From an uncultured Cytophaga sp. (GTDB lineage: Bacteria > Bacteroidota > Bacteroidia > Cytophagales > Cytophagaceae), in the NCBI RefSeq assembly GCF_937863595.1, contig NZ_CALMGQ010000063.1:1-51398 (forward strand): 51,398 nt of DNA, written 5' to 3'. Below, piece by piece: positions 8,521-16,609 of this stretch. The notes below the pieces were generated by a model. It saw nothing but the letters and a program-made list of their open reading frames with translations, did not search any database and was not told the origin of the DNA. Every line of letters starts with the position of its first letter. The first letter of the stretch is position 1. The translations under genes were made by a program, and so were the position numbers.

Positions 8521-9546
8521 TTAGTTATATGAAGGATATTTCTCCTTCATTATTGCTAAGATTTTTCTCTCGTCGCCTTCATGTGGGTTTTTTCCATGAA
8601 AACAAAGCATATTATCAAGCACCATAAAATCACCTTTTTCCCATATAAAGCCAACTTTCTCTTGTGAAAATATTTCACATATTTCTTCTATAATATCATG
8701 TTCAATAATAGAGCCGTCTCCATAATACGTATTTGTAGGTAAATCAGTATGCTCTAAACTTAAGAGTTGTTTTATTTTTTCTGGGCCAAAAGAAACTTCA
8801 GCCATTTTTAATGTAGGTGTAAGCTCACCCTGTTTGCCACAAAACAAATTATAAACATGCGCATGATTGTGCCAGACTTTTTCTTTTGTAAATGGATGAA
8901 ACGCTACTCCTTGAGCAACATTTTTGGTTTTCAGCTTTTCTCCATTCCATTGAAATTCGAATCCCATATTGCGTACAATGTCTTCTACTACACGTTTGTC
9001 TGTAGTATCATAGGATTTTTGCCAAGAAGAATTAATACCCTCAATATAATTTCTGACATACGATACCTCTCTCTTTTCAAATGTATTCAGGATTGCAGGG
9101 TCTAGTCTTTTATGGAAAGTTCTGGTGCTTACCAATGTTGTTTCTCCTCCGCTCAGTGATGGCTCTGCACAATAGAAGAAAATTTTCATAGGCCAATTTC
9201 TGAAATAAGACATCTCGTGATGTTGCGGTATTTCACATCGTTTATCAATTGTTGTAGATAAATAAACACCCGTGCTATGCTTTTCACGCGGTGCAATTCC
9301 AGCTGTATAATCTAAAGATTCATCTGTGGAAATAAGATCAGAAATTTTTTGAAACTCTTCTTGAGAAAAAGAAAACCCTCTGAATACAATACCGCAGTAG
9401 TCTAAAAGAGATTTTTCAATGAAGCTTAAATTATTTTCTAACCATTTAAAAACTAAACCCGGATCATTTTTAGGTCGAACTTCAAGAATAAAATTTTGAT
9501 CTGGAAACATAATTTCCAAATTCACATAATCATTTTGTATTTTCAT
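8521..9546 (-). CDS. TauD/TfdA-family Fe(II)/2-oxoglutarate dioxygenase
   Basis: 341 aa. The jelly-roll metal triad is visible: H109-x-E111 in IPQHHEMSYFRNWP, and a distal His317 in DNMLCFHGKNPHEGDER with the 2-oxoglutarate-binding Arg327 ten residues later. The H-x-E (not H-x-D) and the HEMSY sequence recall the clavaminate-synthase/SyrP-like branch, which hydroxylates amino acids or carrier-bound intermediates in natural-product pathways. The reaction would consume 2-oxoglutarate and O2. It starts 2 bp after the stop of the upstream SDR gene, so it is tightly operonic. The substrate is not deducible. Confidence 0.85.
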   Translation of the reverse strand: MKIQNDYVNLEIMFPDQNFILEVRPKNDPGLVFKWLENNLSFIEKSLLDYCGIVFRGFSFSQEEFQKISDLISTDESLDYTAGIAPREKHSTGVYLSTTIDKRCEIPQHHEMSYFRNWPMKIFFYCAEPSLSGGETTLVSTRTFHKRLDPAILNTFEKREVSYVRNYIEGINSSWQKSYDTTDKRVVEDIVRNMGFEFQWNGEKLKTKNVAQGVAFHPFTKEKVWHNHAHVYNLFCGKQGELTPTLKMAEVSFGPEKIKQLLSLEHTDLPTNTYYGDGSIIEHDIIEEICEIFSQEKVGFIWEKGDFMVLDNMLCFHGKNPHEGDERKILAIMKEKYPSYN

Positions 9547-9548
9547 AG

Positions 9549-10259
9549 TTATTGATAAAAAACAGTTTTTATAGGATTTTTTTCTGAGTACTCTTTTGAA
9601 ATTTTATCTGGAAAAATGTGTATTTCATCTAGTAATAAACTTTCAATAATTTCGCGAGCTACATTAATCGGCTCTTCTTTTTCATAAGCTACTTTTTCCG
9701 GAACCATTTTCGTATTGACATAGCCCATGTACACACCACTTACTAAAATATTTTTTTCTAAAAGTTCCTGACGTATTGATTCAGTTAAAACATGTGCGGC
9801 TGTTTTTGTTGCACAATAAGTAGCTAATCTTTTTACTATGACTAAACTAGCCATAGAAAGAATATTGACAATTTTGGCTTTTTTATTCTGTTCAAGAATC
9901 GGTAAAAACTCAATGATCATATCAATCATACCAAAATAATTAACCCTCATTTCTAAGGCGCCAGCTTCACTCGCGCCTTCATCTAAAAATGATTTCTTTA
10001 ATTCTATACCTGCATTATTAATCAGAATAGATACATCTTTAGCAATTTCCGCGCATTTCTTGATTTGTACTTTATCTGTAATGTCCAATTGTACCGGAAT
10101 TATTTTATCTGGAGATAATTCTTTAATTACTTGAAGCCTATCCATATTTAGTCCTGTGGCATAAATTTTATTTACACCTTTTTCCAATAAAATATTGATA
10201 AGCGCTAAGCCAATTCCACCATCTGATCCGGTTATTAGTACATTTTCATTTTCTATCAT
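9549..10259 (-). CDS. Short-chain dehydrogenase/reductase, third gene of the operon
   Basis: 236-aa classical SDR with ITGSDGGIG (9-17), NNAG at 81-84, catalytic Ser in VNILSMAS (about 135) and YCATK with Y148 and K152. DIT at about 59-61 contacts the adenine as usual. All catalytic residues are present, so it should be an active NAD(P)-dependent reductase or dehydrogenase. Its start overlaps the hotdog gene by 4 bp, indicating translational coupling. A ketoreductase acting before or after the dehydratase-like neighbour is an inference from context. Confidence 0.85.
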   Translation of the reverse strand: MIENENVLITGSDGGIGLALINILLEKGVNKIYATGLNMDRLQVIKELSPDKIIPVQLDITDKVQIKKCAEIAKDVSILINNAGIELKKSFLDEGASEAGALEMRVNYFGMIDMIIEFLPILEQNKKAKIVNILSMASLVIVKRLATYCATKTAAHVLTESIRQELLEKNILVSGVYMGYVNTKMVPEKVAYEKEEPINVAREIIESLLLDEIHIFPDKISKEYSEKNPIKTVFYQ

Positions 10260-11065
10260 ATTTTGAATGTTAAATTATAGGTTCCATAGTGATTTCCTTC
10301 ATTGTCAGTAATTATAGAAGTAAACATGTGGTAATTATTTTTAAAAGATTTAACATCTGTACAAATCGTTACGGAAGTAGCTGGACTTAATGGTAAGTCT
10401 GCAAAAGCCAGCATTTCTTTTAAAATAAATTCTTTTTTATTGTATTCTTCGGTTATCCATTGTTTGTTATGAAAAAATATTTTTTCAATAATCTCAACTG
10501 CCGGAACAATTGGAATACCTTTAAAATGCCCATCACAGTTCTTAAAAGCATACCTGTCTAAATAAATTTCAAACTTTGTGTCACTCAATTTATTAAACCT
10601 GTTTGTATACTCATGATCTAAACAAGCAGGATTTGTTTTAGCTTCAAAATGTTTGAATCTGTTTTTGAACAAAGCTTCATTCATGATTGTACACTCTAAT
10701 TTAAACGTATACACTAGCGTTTTTTCACTGAATACTTCGCAATACATCAAAGCTGTTCTCTTCCCTTTAAATTGAGGTCTAATTTTTACCTCTATCTTAT
10801 CTGAAGTTAATAAATTTTCAAAGTTAATTTTATTCAATACCAGATAAGAGCCTAAACAAACAATTTTTTCGTCTATGTCAAACTCCATGGCTATAGAATA
10901 ACTGCCTAGTAAGGCTAGTCTTTTAATAAGTATCGAGACATTGTCATTATAGAAATCCTGACTATTAGGTATTAAAAATTTGTAGAAACTATCTTCTTTT
11001 TGTAAAAATTCAAACGAATCTATATATGGTCTTGACTCAAGAATTTTTTCTTCGATATCAACCAT
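10256..11065 (-). CDS. Double-hotdog protein with a FabZ-like C-terminal active site
   Basis: 269 aa. The C-terminal half contains DRYAFKNCDGHFKGIPIVPA followed by VEIIE, which matches the FabA/FabZ dehydratase motif (GHFPGxPIxPGVLxxE). The catalytic His (H180) and Glu (E194) are 14 residues apart, as in FabZ. The N-terminal half (about 10-135) has a similar strand pattern but no such motif, so it is probably a second, non-catalytic hotdog, as in AfsA-like or eukaryotic-type double-hotdog proteins. Expected chemistry is dehydration of a 3-hydroxyacyl thioester or a related condensation. It overlaps both neighbours (4 and 8 bp). No close family is recognised by eye. Confidence 0.65.
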   Translation of the reverse strand: MVDIEEKILESRPYIDSFEFLQKEDSFYKFLIPNSQDFYNDNVSILIKRLALLGSYSIAMEFDIDEKIVCLGSYLVLNKINFENLLTSDKIEVKIRPQFKGKRTALMYCEVFSEKTLVYTFKLECTIMNEALFKNRFKHFEAKTNPACLDHEYTNRFNKLSDTKFEIYLDRYAFKNCDGHFKGIPIVPAVEIIEKIFFHNKQWITEEYNKKEFILKEMLAFADLPLSPATSVTICTDVKSFKNNYHMFTSIITDNEGNHYGTYNLTFKI

Positions 11066-11630
11066 TATTTCTATTTATTATAGTGTAAATACATTTTGTT
11101 TCTCCAGTTTCTTTCATATAAACAAGATCCGAAATAAATTCAAAATTATTTTCTAACTGATCTATAATGCCTTTTAAAAATTGTCTCTGAGCTGGCCATT
11201 GTATGTATTGATCAATATTAAGCTCTTTACAAACTTTGTAATAACGGTCTATTCCAGTAATTTCAATGCTCGATTCTTCCTTGCTTAATTTTTTGACATT
11301 AAATACAAAATCCGGACTTGCAGAAAATATGGAGTAAATAATTATTTCAATGACGTTAATAGTTCCTCTATCTTCCATTCCAATGTTGGATTGATAGTCC
11401 ATTGCTTTCATTTTTCCAATCCTATAATTTAAAGAAGAGGAAATTAAGTCTATTTTGTCTTTTCCAAAATTATCTCCAATAAGATCCATGGTAATCCCAT
11501 AAAAAGCGGCTGTAACATTGGATAGTCCATTCACTAATTCTCCTAGTTCAGATGGAAAAGACCCCTTGATTTCATCTTCAAACTCATTACAACAAAAAAT
11601 GTCGTTTTTTCTTAATTCAATTACATTCAT
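11058..11630 (-). CDS. Unknown protein, first gene of the biosynthetic-like operon
   Basis: 190 aa, no signal peptide or membrane segment. The layout (an N-terminal helix pair around FYGITMDLIGDNFGKDKIDL, then RIGKMKAMDY, and a C-terminal ETGETKCIYTIINR strand) loosely recalls the L-2-amino-thiazoline-4-carboxylic acid hydrolase/V4R-type ligand-binding folds, where a late Cys in a G-x-x-C-x-x-x-I context is conserved. That resemblance is weak. It overlaps the hotdog gene by 8 bp and heads the operon, so it should act in the same pathway, perhaps as an enzyme or small-molecule-binding subunit. Confidence 0.6.
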   Translation of the reverse strand: MNVIELRKNDIFCCNEFEDEIKGSFPSELGELVNGLSNVTAAFYGITMDLIGDNFGKDKIDLISSSLNYRIGKMKAMDYQSNIGMEDRGTINVIEIIIYSIFSASPDFVFNVKKLSKEESSIEITGIDRYYKVCKELNIDQYIQWPAQRQFLKGIIDQLENNFEFISDLVYMKETGETKCIYTIINRNNG

Positions 11631-11661
11631 ACTTTATTTTTATTTTAAATAAAACAACTTT

Positions 11662-11690
11662 CAAACTTTACTTCAACGAAACGACAAAAC
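11662..11690 (-). promoter_or_regulatory. Possible promoter of the biosynthetic-like operon
   Basis: On the minus strand a TTTTG at 11685-11689 is followed by TAAAGTTTG at 11662-11670, close to the TTTG/TAnnTTTG pattern but with one extra base in the -7 box and a short spacer. It lies about 32 nt before the start at 11630. Confidence 0.3.
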
Positions 11691-12060
11691 GTTTGAATTC
11701 CCAATAAAAATGTAACTATATTTTTAATTTTTATCATATTTATACGTTGTAATACAATAAACTTGCTATTTTAAAGGATTATAAACAATTGTATTCTAAA
11801 TCAAAAATTCAACATATTGAAAATATGCACTTTTAATTTCACAAAAATGAATTATTTTATTATTAATAGCAAATATTTAACAATTTTATTACAACAAGTT
11901 CTTGGTGGTAAACATGTAAGGGTTAATAAATTTAATTCGTTTCAGTTAAGCTAATGTGTACTATTCTAGCGTTAAAATCAGGCAAAAAAAATTTTAAAAT
12001 ACCTTGACTAACATGTTGCCTTCAACTTCAGGCTAAAACAAATTCAACTCTGATAACAAA
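11691..12060. other. AT-rich intergenic region without a gene
   Basis: About 430 bp separate the operon start (11630) from the end of the EamA gene. It is extremely AT-rich and has stops in all frames. I see no hairpin terminator or coding remnant beyond the promoter candidate at 11662-11690. Confidence 0.5.
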
Positions 12061-12894
12061 TTATTGTTTGTTCTTAAACAGCATATTCAACAACATCCCC
12101 AACACAACCAGTCCAATACCAATCGACGATTCCCAGCTGATGTATTCATCAAAGAAGAAAATCGTATAGAAAAAAGATAAGACAATGCCTAAGTAATACA
12201 CGAAGGAAACATTTTTAACTTCTTCGTATTTATAGGCTTTGGTTAAGAATAATTGTCCGATGTGTGTGCTAATACCAATCAACAACAAATACATCCATTC
12301 GCGTGCATCCGGCGTTTTCCATTGTAGGATGCTGAGTGGTAACATGAACGGAATGGTAATAAGCGGGAAATAAAACATGATCACCGCTGTGTGGTCGGTA
12401 TCGCGGAGTTTACGTACCACAAAGTGTGCCGTTGCTGTAAAGAATGCAGCACCTAAACCCAAAAGAATTCCGAGTGTATTTACTTCAACATCTAATCCTT
12501 TTATGACTAATACACCACAAAACGAAATGCCAAAATAGACCCATTTTAGTAGCGGCACTTTTTCTTGTAAGAATAAAAAAGCCAATACCAATGTGAAGAA
12601 AGGAATAAGGTTGCCTATTGTTACTGCTGTGGCAAGGGGAAGTAATTGTATGGAATAGAAAAAACAAATCAGCGATAACATACCAACAATACCACGCAAT
12701 ATCAAGATTGGTTTGTTGTTTCCCCATAAGTTTACTTTGGCTTGTTTAATGGCAATCCAACAGAATACAATTGAAAAAATCGATCGCAGGAAAATCGTTT
12801 GTACTACGGGAATCTCCGGTATCGCTTTCACACACAAATGCATGAGTGAAAACGATAGGATAGAAAAGAGCATGTAACGAACGCCTTTTGACAT
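12061..12894 (-). CDS. EamA (DMT superfamily) transporter
   Basis: 277 aa with ten predicted membrane segments arranged as two EamA repeats (about 5-130 and 140-275), the usual size for drug/metabolite transporters of this family. Repeat 1 ends with FFTLVLAFLFLQEKVPLLKW and repeat 2 with FFFDEYISWESSIGIGLVVL, both bearing the acidic residue typical of the helix 4/5 and 9/10 connection. The substrate is unknown. It stands alone, 119 bp from rluD, in a gap containing near-inverted GTAC-rich repeats (about 12898-12930 and 12979-13003). Confidence 0.88.
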   Translation of the reverse strand: MSKGVRYMLFSILSFSLMHLCVKAIPEIPVVQTIFLRSIFSIVFCWIAIKQAKVNLWGNNKPILILRGIVGMLSLICFFYSIQLLPLATAVTIGNLIPFFTLVLAFLFLQEKVPLLKWVYFGISFCGVLVIKGLDVEVNTLGILLGLGAAFFTATAHFVVRKLRDTDHTAVIMFYFPLITIPFMLPLSILQWKTPDAREWMYLLLIGISTHIGQLFLTKAYKYEEVKNVSFVYYLGIVLSFFYTIFFFDEYISWESSIGIGLVVLGMLLNMLFKNKQ

Positions 12895-13013
12895 AGTAGT
12901 ACGGAGTATATAGTACTAAGTACTTAGTACAAAAATCTTTTGATAATTATGGATGCGTTTAATACGTGAAACCATTTGTACTATATACTATGTACTCCGT
13001 ACTCTATACTTTT

Positions 13014-14060
13014 TTATTTTTCCTCCCCCACATAACGTTCCCACTTATCCAACACGGCTTGCATATCGGCAGGTATTTCGCTATCGAATTTCATAAACTC
13101 TTTTGTTGTTGGATGTATGAAACCTAATGTTTTTGCGTGTAGTGCTTGACGGGGTAAAAGCTTGAAACAATTTTCAACAAACTGCTTGTACTTGCCTGTA
13201 ACGGTGCCTTTTACAACCGAATTTCCACCATAACTCATATCGTTAAATAAGGAGTGACCAATGGATTTCATGTGTGCACGGATTTGATGCGTACGACCTG
13301 TTTCCAAGTTACACTGTATCAATGCTACATAATGGTAAGCTGCAAGGGTTTTGAAATGTGTGATGGCAAGTTTTCCATCTTCTTCGCTTTCGTAGGTTGT
13401 TACGAGTTTGCGATCTTTTACACTTCTACCTAAATAATTTTGTATGGTGCCACTTCTTGGATCGGGAACGCCCCAACATATGGCATAGTAGGTACGCTCA
13501 ATGCTGTGGTCTGCAAATTGTTTTGCCATAAACGTCATGGCATAATCTGTTTTTGCAATCACCAATAAACCAGAAGTATCTTTATCGATACGGTGTATCA
13601 AACCCGGACGGATTCTACCGTTTACATGCGTAGGTAAATTTTCGAAGTGAAACGCCAATGCATTCACAAGCGTGCCAGTCCAGTTGCCGTGTGCAGGGTG
13701 CACCACCATGCCCGGTTTTTTATTTACAATCAGAATCTGGTCGTCTTCATATACTATGTCCAGCGGAATATCTTCCGGAATCAATACATCTTCTCTTGGC
13801 GGATGCGGTAGCGAAATAGTAATGACATCGCCCGGTTTAACTTTATAACTTGCTTTGGTAGACTTGTCGTTTACTTTAACAGAATCGATTTCAATACCAT
13901 ATTGTATGCGCGAACGTGTTGCGTATTGTATACGCGACATTAAAAATACATCGATACGGATAGGAGATTGCCCCGGATCACAAACTACTCGGTGATGCTC
14001 AAATAATTCGTCTTCACTAAAGCCGTCTTCTAATTCTTCTGAAATGTCATTTTCTGCCAT
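13014..14060 (-). CDS. rluD: RluA-family 23S rRNA pseudouridine synthase (RluD-like)
   Basis: 348 aa. An N-terminal S4 RNA-binding domain (about 30-95, VKVNDKSTKASYKVKPGDVI) is followed by the synthase domain with the catalytic motif GLIHRIDKDTSGLLVIAKTD (Asp nucleophile), then CNLETGRTHQIRAHMKSIGH. Domain order and length match RluD, which makes pseudouridines in helix 69 of 23S rRNA, but paralogues of the RluA family cannot be excluded. The start is supported by a perfect -7 box ending five nt upstream, implying a leaderless or nearly leaderless mRNA. Confidence 0.88.
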   Translation of the reverse strand: MAENDISEELEDGFSEDELFEHHRVVCDPGQSPIRIDVFLMSRIQYATRSRIQYGIEIDSVKVNDKSTKASYKVKPGDVITISLPHPPREDVLIPEDIPLDIVYEDDQILIVNKKPGMVVHPAHGNWTGTLVNALAFHFENLPTHVNGRIRPGLIHRIDKDTSGLLVIAKTDYAMTFMAKQFADHSIERTYYAICWGVPDPRSGTIQNYLGRSVKDRKLVTTYESEEDGKLAITHFKTLAAYHYVALIQCNLETGRTHQIRAHMKSIGHSLFNDMSYGGNSVVKGTVTGKYKQFVENCFKLLPRQALHAKTLGFIHPTTKEFMKFDSEIPADMQAVLDKWERYVGEEK

Positions 14061-14065
14061 AGGTG

Positions 14066-14073
14066 CAAAGATA
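14066..14073 (-). promoter_or_regulatory. -7 promoter box of rluD (near-leaderless)
   Basis: The minus strand reads TATCTTTG, a perfect TAnnTTTG, with only five nt (CACCT) to the rluD ATG. A TTCG (3 of 4 for TTTG) lies 19 nt upstream of it. Transcription should begin at or next to the start codon. Confidence 0.55.
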
Positions 14074-14148
14074 CGGAAACCCTTTGGTTAAACGAACTGT
14101 TTGGGTTTTTGATACAGTAGAGGGTTGTCATATAAAATTCCAAATTCC

Positions 14149-14277
14149 AAAAAACAAATTCCAAACGGCTGTCTCTAAGGTTGGGCTAATATTACAAATG
14201 AGCAGTTTATCTTTTTCAAGCAGGAGCACTATAATAGCCAAAATCCCAAAAAACAAAAAACAAATTCCAAACGGCTG
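14149..14277. repeat. Direct repeat pair AAAAAACAAATTCCAAACGG
   Basis: A 23-bp sequence (14149-14171) recurs exactly at 14255-14277. A 19-bp version is found at 18710-18728. Related TTTGGAATTT pieces occur at about 14350 and 21582. No coding potential; it seems to be an interspersed intergenic repeat. Confidence 0.8.
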
Positions 14278-14390
14278 AAAACACAATAAGACTTAATCTG
14301 TTGCTTTTAAATTTTTGAAAAAAATGAATGTCAAATTCTAATTCTTTGGTTTGTAGAGTAGTTTGGAATTTATACACCAATCTATGCTCT

Positions 14391-14451
14391 CTGGCGCTAG
14401 TCTGAGCGCAGCGGGGACTAGTGTCTTTTATTTTGCTAGTCTTTGACTAGT
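14391..14451. repeat. 61-bp dispersed repeat, copy 1, with nested hairpins
   Basis: Nearly identical to 19699-19759 (about four differences in 61 bp). It contains a GCGCT/AGCGC hairpin (14394-14398 with 14405-14409) and a CTAGTC-TTT-GACTAG hairpin (14436-14450). Differences between the copies fall in loops or spacers, so the stems are kept. Confidence 0.85.
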
Positions 14452-14477
14452 AATTTAGATTGTTTGAATTGTACACA

Positions 14478-14571
14478 GTCGTCAGACCACTATTTTTGTG
14501 GTCCGACGACTTGTTCGAAAATGATACTATAAATTTTCAAGGACGTTATTGACTAGGGGCGTTGCCCCTAG
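14478..14571. repeat. Two strong hairpins in the rluD-deaminase gap
   Basis: Hairpin one: 14478-14490 pairs with 14498-14510 (12 of 13 pairs, 7-nt loop). Hairpin two: CTAGGGGC at 14553-14560 pairs with GCCCCTAG at 14564-14571 (8 bp, GTT loop). Neither has a T run, so they are not ordinary terminators. The whole gap 14061-14666 has no gene. Confidence 0.7.
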
Positions 14572-14654
14572 CTACTCTATTTCAGACTTTCAGCCTGATA
14601 ACGCTTCGTTTAGGCAGTAGTTCTTAAATCGTAAAACCAATAAAATAAAACCTT

Positions 14655-14662
14655 TATCTTTA
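14655..14662 (+). promoter_or_regulatory. -7 box of the PLP deaminase gene (near-leaderless)
   Basis: TATCTTTA lies four nt before the ATG at 14667, matching TAnnTTTG in all but the last base. The geometry implies a leaderless transcript. No TTTG at the -33 position. Confidence 0.45.
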
Positions 14663-14666
14663 CAGC

Positions 14667-15584
14667 ATGCAACTAAGTCCACTTCAACGTATCAATCTTC
14701 CCCAAACCGAAAAGGCTGGTGTACAATTGTATTTGAAACGCGACGATCTCATTCACCCTTTATACGGCGGAAATAAAATTCGGAAACTGAAGTACAATGT
14801 GTTGCAGTGTTTGCGGGAAGGTAAAACAGGCCTGTTGACTTGTGGTGGTGCGTATTCAAACCACATCATTGCAACGGCTGCCTATGGTAACGAACATGGT
14901 TTGAAAACCAAGGCCATAATTCGGGGTGAAGAATTGTTGATTGAAAATCCGACGCTGAAAGATGCCGCTGCATTGGGAATGGAATTCGTTTTTGTTTCAA
15001 GAGAAAATTATAGAAATATTCGAGAGCATAATTTGTTGGCGTTTGAATTAAGCAATTCGAATGCGTCCGCCGCGGCGGAGAATTTTTATTTTATTCCCGA
15101 AGGTGGAACAAATGCATTTGCAATTGAAGGTGTTGCCGAATTGGTAAATGAAATTGAAATTCCGTTCGATTACCTCGCTACGCCCTGTGGTACGGGTGGT
15201 ACCTTTGCCGGTTTGATGAAAGGAATTAAAAATAAAGATGCGAAACTGTTGGTTTTTTCAGCCTTAAAAAATGGCGATTATATCATAGATGAAGTAGCAC
15301 AATTGTTAAAAGAAGATTTTGACCGAACGAAGTTAGCGCACTTTACTTCCGATTACGTATTTGGTGGCTATGGAAAGATGAAACCCGAATTGATCGATTT
15401 TGTAAAATCTTTTAAAAAACAAACCGGTATTTTACTTGATCCAATCTATAATGGTAAAATGATGTTTGGTTTATTAGATAAAATTGAGCGAGGTTATTTT
15501 ACAAAAGGATCCGTGATTGTTGCCTTGCATACGGGTGGTGTGCAGGCTTGGAGAGGGTTTGGGGAGCTTGGAATTAAGGTCTAA
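14667..15584 (+). CDS. PLP-dependent ACC deaminase/D-cysteine desulfhydrase family protein
   Basis: 305-aa fold-type II PLP enzyme. Seen: LYLKRDDLIHPLYGGNKIRK with PLP lysine K37, the GGAYSNHIIATAAYG cofactor/substrate loop, a CGTGGTFAGL phosphate-binding loop, and a C-terminal ALHTGGVQA. Family members open the cyclopropane ring of ACC or release H2S and ammonia from D-cysteine. The residues that separate the two activities cannot be judged by eye, and most Bacteroidota members are probably D-cysteine desulfhydrases. Monocistronic. Confidence 0.85.
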   Translation: MQLSPLQRINLPQTEKAGVQLYLKRDDLIHPLYGGNKIRKLKYNVLQCLREGKTGLLTCGGAYSNHIIATAAYGNEHGLKTKAIIRGEELLIENPTLKDAAALGMEFVFVSRENYRNIREHNLLAFELSNSNASAAAENFYFIPEGGTNAFAIEGVAELVNEIEIPFDYLATPCGTGGTFAGLMKGIKNKDAKLLVFSALKNGDYIIDEVAQLLKEDFDRTKLAHFTSDYVFGGYGKMKPELIDFVKSFKKQTGILLDPIYNGKMMFGLLDKIERGYFTKGSVIVALHTGGVQAWRGFGELGIKV

Positions 15585-15682
15585 GCAGAAATTCCAAATG
15601 GATGGAATGACTTGGTATAATTTATTTCTTGTGTACGAATCAACTTGTTGTCATATTATAAATATTTATAATAATTTCTTAA

Positions 15683-16168
15683 ATGAAAACTAAATTACCA
15701 TTCAGCTTTAAAATTCTTATGACGGGGCTCTTAGGAATAATTTTACAATATAAAGTTATTATTGATATGCTAGAAGCAAAGAAGTTTTTGATAGTATATT
15801 CAATTCCAGGTTTAGTAGTATATGTTTTAGCTTATTTCTTTTTTAAGAACAAAAAGGGTATAAAATATGATGTTTGGGGATCTATTGGTGCAATTTTAGT
15901 GAGTGTTTTTGTTTTTTGTTTTATAAATTATATAACTAAAAAGGATGAAAAAAAGATGACAAGAGTTAAAATTGAAAAAATTGAATCTGTACAAAGGTCC
16001 AATTCTAGCGTAAATTATATTTATATTTTAAATGAAAAGACTCAAAAACTAGAACGTTTTAATGTAGTAAAAGATAAATGGGTCACTATGCATTTAAACG
16101 ATACTATTAATATGTATACTCAAAAAGGAATACTCGGGTATGAAATTGTTAAAGAGTTTAGAAAATAA
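15683..16168 (+). CDS. Unknown small membrane protein
   Basis: 161 aa, family not recognised. Three hydrophobic segments (about 8-24, 35-53 and 66-84) are followed by a basic linker (KKDEKKMTRVKIEKIE) and a beta-rich soluble domain (about 90-161) ending in YTQKGILGYEIVKEF. The layout recalls small envelope proteins with a DUF3592-like outer domain, but this is not firm. It marks the left edge of the toxin-antitoxin island; base composition is more AT-rich than the deaminase gene before it. Confidence 0.65.
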   Translation: MKTKLPFSFKILMTGLLGIILQYKVIIDMLEAKKFLIVYSIPGLVVYVLAYFFFKNKKGIKYDVWGSIGAILVSVFVFCFINYITKKDEKKMTRVKIEKIESVQRSNSSVNYIYILNEKTQKLERFNVVKDKWVTMHLNDTINMYTQKGILGYEIVKEFRK

Positions 16169-16300
16169 AATATTCATAAGAAATAATTTTTTATTTAAAC
16201 TGTTTGCATAAGCAACTAAGTATTTTAGGTTTGTTAAATGCTTTTATTCTTAACTAATTCAGCCAAAAATCGTTATATTGTATAAGTAAATCTGAAATTT

Positions 16301-16534
16301 ATGGAAAACAACGAAAAGAATTCTCTGATTAAAAAGTTAATCGATACCGAAGAGGATGCTATTCTTGACCAAGTAAAAGTTATTTTGGGTGTGGACACGA
16401 AAGACTTTTGGAATGAACTCCCTGAGCAGGTAAAAGATTCTGTTAAACAAGCAAAAGAAGAACTTCAACGTGGTCATGGTATTCCGCACGATAATGTAAT
16501 GACAGAGATCAAGAATAAATTTTTAAAAAAATAG
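16301..16534 (+). CDS. Orphan antitoxin-like protein
   Basis: 77 aa, acidic and helical, with an N-terminal IKKLIDTEEDAILDQVKVIL segment. It looks like an addiction-module antitoxin: small, and directly followed, with no gap, by an ATG (16535) opening MSYQIIWS, a typical RelE/ParE toxin N-terminus that is cut short after 24 residues. The antitoxin has thus lost its toxin. It may be kept to neutralise a related toxin elsewhere, or be a remnant. Confidence 0.65.
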   Translation: MENNEKNSLIKKLIDTEEDAILDQVKVILGVDTKDFWNELPEQVKDSVKQAKEELQRGHGIPHDNVMTEIKNKFLKK

Positions 16535-16609
16535 ATGTCTTATCAAATTATTTGGTCATTTGAAGCCAATCAAGCATGCATCCTGATAAATACCGTTTTT
16601 TTAAAATGA
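16535..16609 (+). pseudogene. Truncated RelE/ParE toxin remnant
   Basis: Starts immediately after the antitoxin stop codon and reads MSYQIIWSFEANQACI, then runs into non-homologous sequence and a stop at residue 25. The first eight residues match the usual start of RelE-type toxins; the remaining about 80 residues are absent. Confidence 0.6.

Noticed and set aside
7634..11630. Isonitrile-lipopeptide (ScoE-type) pathway, suggested by a TauD-like enzyme with a hotdog protein
   Set aside because: The required acyl-ACP ligase, carrier protein and NRPS are absent, and the hotdog here has a FabZ dehydratase motif, not a thioesterase pattern.
12898..13003. Inverted GTACGGAGTA-type repeats between the EamA transporter and rluD as a terminator
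   Set aside because: Arms align only over about 10 bp and then slip; no T run at the right place. Left as an unassigned repeat.
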